A stretch of 36,973 bases of DNA from JBGTIS01 sp041745535 (GTDB taxonomy: Bacteria > Bacteroidota > Bacteroidia > Cytophagales > Cyclobacteriaceae). Numbering within the stretch: position 1 is the stretch's first letter; every line of letters begins with the position of its first letter. The stretch spans positions 1 to 36,973 of the forward strand of contig JBGTIS010000004.1 in NCBI GenBank assembly GCA_041745535.1, read 5' to 3'. Under the pieces are notes generated by a model. That model did no database searches, was not told the origin of the DNA, and saw only the letters and a list, made by a program, of their open reading frames with translations. The translations under genes and the position numbers were made by a program. Positions 34,887 to 36,973 of this stretch are shown in pieces.

Positions 34887-36599
34887 ATGAAAAAATATAA
34901 GAATATGGACTTTAAAAAAATAGTTAGTCTGCTGATGCTGTTTTTGGGCATCGTAGTAATAGAAGGATGTACCGACCTGGAAGAAGAAATTCTGGACGAA
35001 ACATCGGCTACCGGACTTTCGGAAAGAGAAATTGCGGATGGTATTCTGGTACCCGCTTACGGGCTTTTTAGTGAATTGTTTACGCATACGCATTACTTCA
35101 ATTTGCAGGAAATCTCAACCGACGAAGCCATCCTTCCTTATCGGGGAGGTACCGACTGGGGCGATAATGGTATTTTCATTGCCATGCACACACACAATTT
35201 TACCACCACCGATCCGCGAATCGGTGGGGTATGGAATGCCATATTGCAGGGCATATCGCGGTGTGTAACGGCACTCAATATACTGCCCACCCTCAACGAC
35301 GCTAATGTAGAAACCTATATTGCTGAAGTGAGAGCGCTACGGGCATTTTATTCCATGCTAACCCTCGACCTGTACGGGCTGGTATTTGTGAAAGAAGATG
35401 TAAATACGCTTTCCACCATTTTGCGGGGCGAAGAAGCCCTGGAATACATTAAAAGTGAACTGCTGGCTGTGGAATTGTTGGTAAGCCCTTCCGTAGGACC
35501 TGGTCGTATTTCAACAGCTGCCGTACAGGGACTGCTGGCCCGCCTGTATTTAAATGCTGCTGTGTACCGCGACCGGTACGCTGATAATTTCGATTTCCGG
35601 GCCGAAGACATGGACAAGGTAATTGAGTACACTGACAAGATTATCAACTCAGGCAAATACCAGTTATCGGCTGATTACTTTGATATTTTCAGTAATGATA
35701 ATCACGATAATCCTGAGCTGATTTTTGTATACGACCAGCGGGCCGACTTAAACGGACACAACCGGATGGCCTACTTCTCATTGTCGGGCGACCAGTATCC
35801 GCTTCCTGAATTTCCGGGTGCCAATGGTACCGATGGGCCGGGCATTACGCCCGATTTTTATCGCACCTGGGTCAATGCCTATGCTCCGGCTGATCCTGCT
35901 GAGGTGGATCCCCGGTTTTACCAGGAAAACCTGTCTATTTACAGCAATCCTGCCGACTCCTGTGTGGCTGCGGAAGATTTCAATATCAACCGGGGCATTT
36001 TAAGAGGACAGCAATATGGGCTGATCAGGGAAAACGGGGTGTTTGTGCTGTGTGAGAATGGCGAAGGCTTTAAGGTAGGGAAACTCTACAATGCCAGCCG
36101 GAATAATCCAGATTTGCCGGTAGTTTTTACCGAACAGATCGATTATACGGTAGAAGGCAGCGGCTACAGCACTGGTTATCGGGTAGAAAAATATGAGTTC
36201 AGCAAGAAATCCTCCAGCGGCAGAAACTTTGGAGAAGCTGATATCTCGTTACTACGCCTGGCCGATGTGTACCTGAGGGCAGAAGCCAAACTCAGGAAGA
36301 ATGGTGACGCCGCAGGTGCCCTGGCCGATGTGAATACGGTAAGAGCATCCCGCACCGCTACCACTCCGCCGCCACCGCTTACCGAAATGTCGCTGGACCT
36401 GCTGTTTCGCGAACGGGGCTTTGAGTTCTACTGGGAAATGCTTCGGCGTACCGACATGATCCGTTTCGGGAAATACGAAGACACCTGGACCGAAAAAACA
36501 AATAGCGACAAGCAGAAGCGAATCTTCCCCATTCCGCAAAACGCCATTGACGGAGGTTCTAACCTGCCGGGATATTTAGACCAGAATCCGGGTTATTAA
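34887..36599 (+). CDS. SusD/RagB-family nutrient-binding lipoprotein
   Basis: With the ATG at 34887, 4 bases after the SusC stop, the protein has 570 residues; a frame extension to 34869 overlaps SusC and is less likely. The lipobox ends at C28 (VVIEGC). Typical RagB/SusD segments include AEVRALRAFYSMLTLDLYG, AAVQGLLARLYLNAAVYRD, LLRLADVYLRAEAKLRKNG, FRERGFEFYWEMLRRTDMIR and the end FPIPQNAID then LDQNPGY. It normally caps the SusC barrel at the surface and binds ligand. Its own SusC partner upstream is truncated, so this protein may be an orphan, pair with another SusC, or be unexpressed. A strong terminator follows. Confidence 0.94.
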   Translation: MKKYKNMDFKKIVSLLMLFLGIVVIEGCTDLEEEILDETSATGLSEREIADGILVPAYGLFSELFTHTHYFNLQEISTDEAILPYRGGTDWGDNGIFIAMHTHNFTTTDPRIGGVWNAILQGISRCVTALNILPTLNDANVETYIAEVRALRAFYSMLTLDLYGLVFVKEDVNTLSTILRGEEALEYIKSELLAVELLVSPSVGPGRISTAAVQGLLARLYLNAAVYRDRYADNFDFRAEDMDKVIEYTDKIINSGKYQLSADYFDIFSNDNHDNPELIFVYDQRADLNGHNRMAYFSLSGDQYPLPEFPGANGTDGPGITPDFYRTWVNAYAPADPAEVDPRFYQENLSIYSNPADSCVAAEDFNINRGILRGQQYGLIRENGVFVLCENGEGFKVGKLYNASRNNPDLPVVFTEQIDYTVEGSGYSTGYRVEKYEFSKKSSSGRNFGEADISLLRLADVYLRAEAKLRKNGDAAGALADVNTVRASRTATTPPPPLTEMSLDLLFRERGFEFYWEMLRRTDMIRFGKYEDTWTEKTNSDKQKRIFPIPQNAIDGGSNLPGYLDQNPGY

Positions 36600-36627
36600 G
36601 CAAAAATAGTTTCTAAAAAACCTGATT

Positions 36628-36661
36628 GGGCAGGCCACACACAAAAGCCTGCCCTTTTTTT
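36628..36661 (+). terminator. Strong rho-independent terminator after susD
   Basis: GGGCAGGC at 36628-36635 pairs exactly with GCCTGCCC at 36647-36654, followed immediately by seven T (36655-36661). Confidence 0.92.
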
Positions 36662-36748
36662 ATGATTTCCTCCGAAGCTGTAAAAGCAGCGTGGTGCATG
36701 GTAGTAGGAAAATCAATTCAGTGTAAACAGGTTATTTTAGAAAAGCGT

Positions 36749-36756
36749 TATCTTTG
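36749..36756 (+). promoter_or_regulatory. Candidate -7 element of the DUF2281-like gene
   Basis: TATCTTTG matches the Bacteroidota TAnnTTTG -7 box exactly and lies 23 bases before the ATG at 36780. No clear TTTG -33 element is seen at the usual spacing. Confidence 0.45.
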
Positions 36757-36779
36757 ATATAGAAAAATAATAAAAATAT

Positions 36780-36973
36780 ATGGGCACAACGTCAACCCGG
36801 AAAAAGATTCAAAGGGAACTACAGCGTATTCCAGACGATTTGTTAGGGGATTTGTATGAATATATGAAGTACTTACAGTACAAAATGCGTAACAAAAGTT
36901 CTACAGAGGAGACCGCCCCGGTGGAGACCGCTTATGCCAGTGAGGCTGTATTAGGAAAAGATTGGAATAGCTC
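36780..36973 (+). CDS. Probable DUF2281-type antitoxin, 3' end outside window
   Basis: The frame is open from the ATG at 36780 to the edge, about 64 residues. It shows a basic start (TSTRKKIQRELQRIPDDLL), a helical EYMKYLQYKM segment and the late SEAVLGKDWNS, which resembles the SExxLAKDWxxPEE end of DUF2281 antitoxins. Such proteins usually precede a PIN-domain (VapC-like) toxin gene, which would lie beyond the window. The identity rests on a short stretch and the toxin is not seen. Confidence 0.6.
   Translation, partial: MGTTSTRKKIQRELQRIPDDLLGDLYEYMKYLQYKMRNKSSTEETAPVETAYASEAVLGKDWNS

Noticed and set aside
1..36973. Search for tRNA, rRNA, CRISPR arrays and transposases
   Set aside because: No cloverleaf-like gene, no regularly spaced direct repeats and no transposase-like frames were recognised; short RNA genes cannot be fully excluded by eye.

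Overview
The window looks like a chromosome segment of a Bacteroidota bacterium, most likely of the Cytophagia type. The evidence is two SusC/SusD loci, an ECF sigma factor with a FecR-type anti-sigma factor and an STN-bearing SusC, -7 promoter boxes of the TAnnTTTG type, many lipoproteins, and Uma2 and retropepsin-like genes. Most of the DNA is coding and of moderate GC. Two stretches (about 23.9-24.9 kb and 30.1-31.5 kb) are clearly richer in A+T.

Left edge (1-3105, minus strand): a very tight operon of a C39-like cysteine peptidase, an ATP-grasp ligase with a RimK-like N-terminal (RLAN) domain, and a family-2 glutamate-cysteine ligase cut by the window edge. Two amide-bond-forming enzymes plus a cysteine peptidase suggest a small peptide-like metabolite or a protein-tagging pathway. 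This is the best candidate for a poorly described system here.

Region 3474-7123 holds a secreted S1/P1 nuclease with a full zinc-ligand set and two tandem class III PLP enzymes. The first PLP enzyme has lost motifs that the second keeps, and carries a four-cysteine cluster.

Region 7344-21664 is a glycan-utilisation locus: ECF sigma factor, FecR, SusC with STN domain, SusD and a strong terminator. It is followed by a GH95 alpha-L-fucosidase-type enzyme with a nested jelly-roll insertion, a DUF1080+PA14 lipoprotein, and a beta-propeller protein fused to an azurin-type copper domain. The likely job is regulated uptake and processing of a fucosylated (or galactosylated) glycan, possibly with an oxidative step.

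Region 21.7-27.4 kb is a mix of small genes: a serine-hydrolase pseudogene with an internal deletion, a methyltransferase, DinB, an AT-rich DUF3883 nuclease-like gene, an NTF2-like protein, an outer-membrane barrel with a phospholipase-A-like HxSNG motif, and two small proteins of unknown function. PEP carboxylase (minus strand) fills 27.5-30.1 kb.

The right end (30.1-36.97 kb) shows decay: an aspartyl-protease pseudogene with several lesions, an intact Uma2 gene, a frameshifted Crp/Fnr gene, and a SusC gene without its N-terminal third whose reading frame begins directly at the end of the Crp/Fnr remnant. An intact SusD and a terminator follow. The window closes in a probable DUF2281-type antitoxin gene. 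No tRNA, rRNA, CRISPR array or transposase gene was seen.
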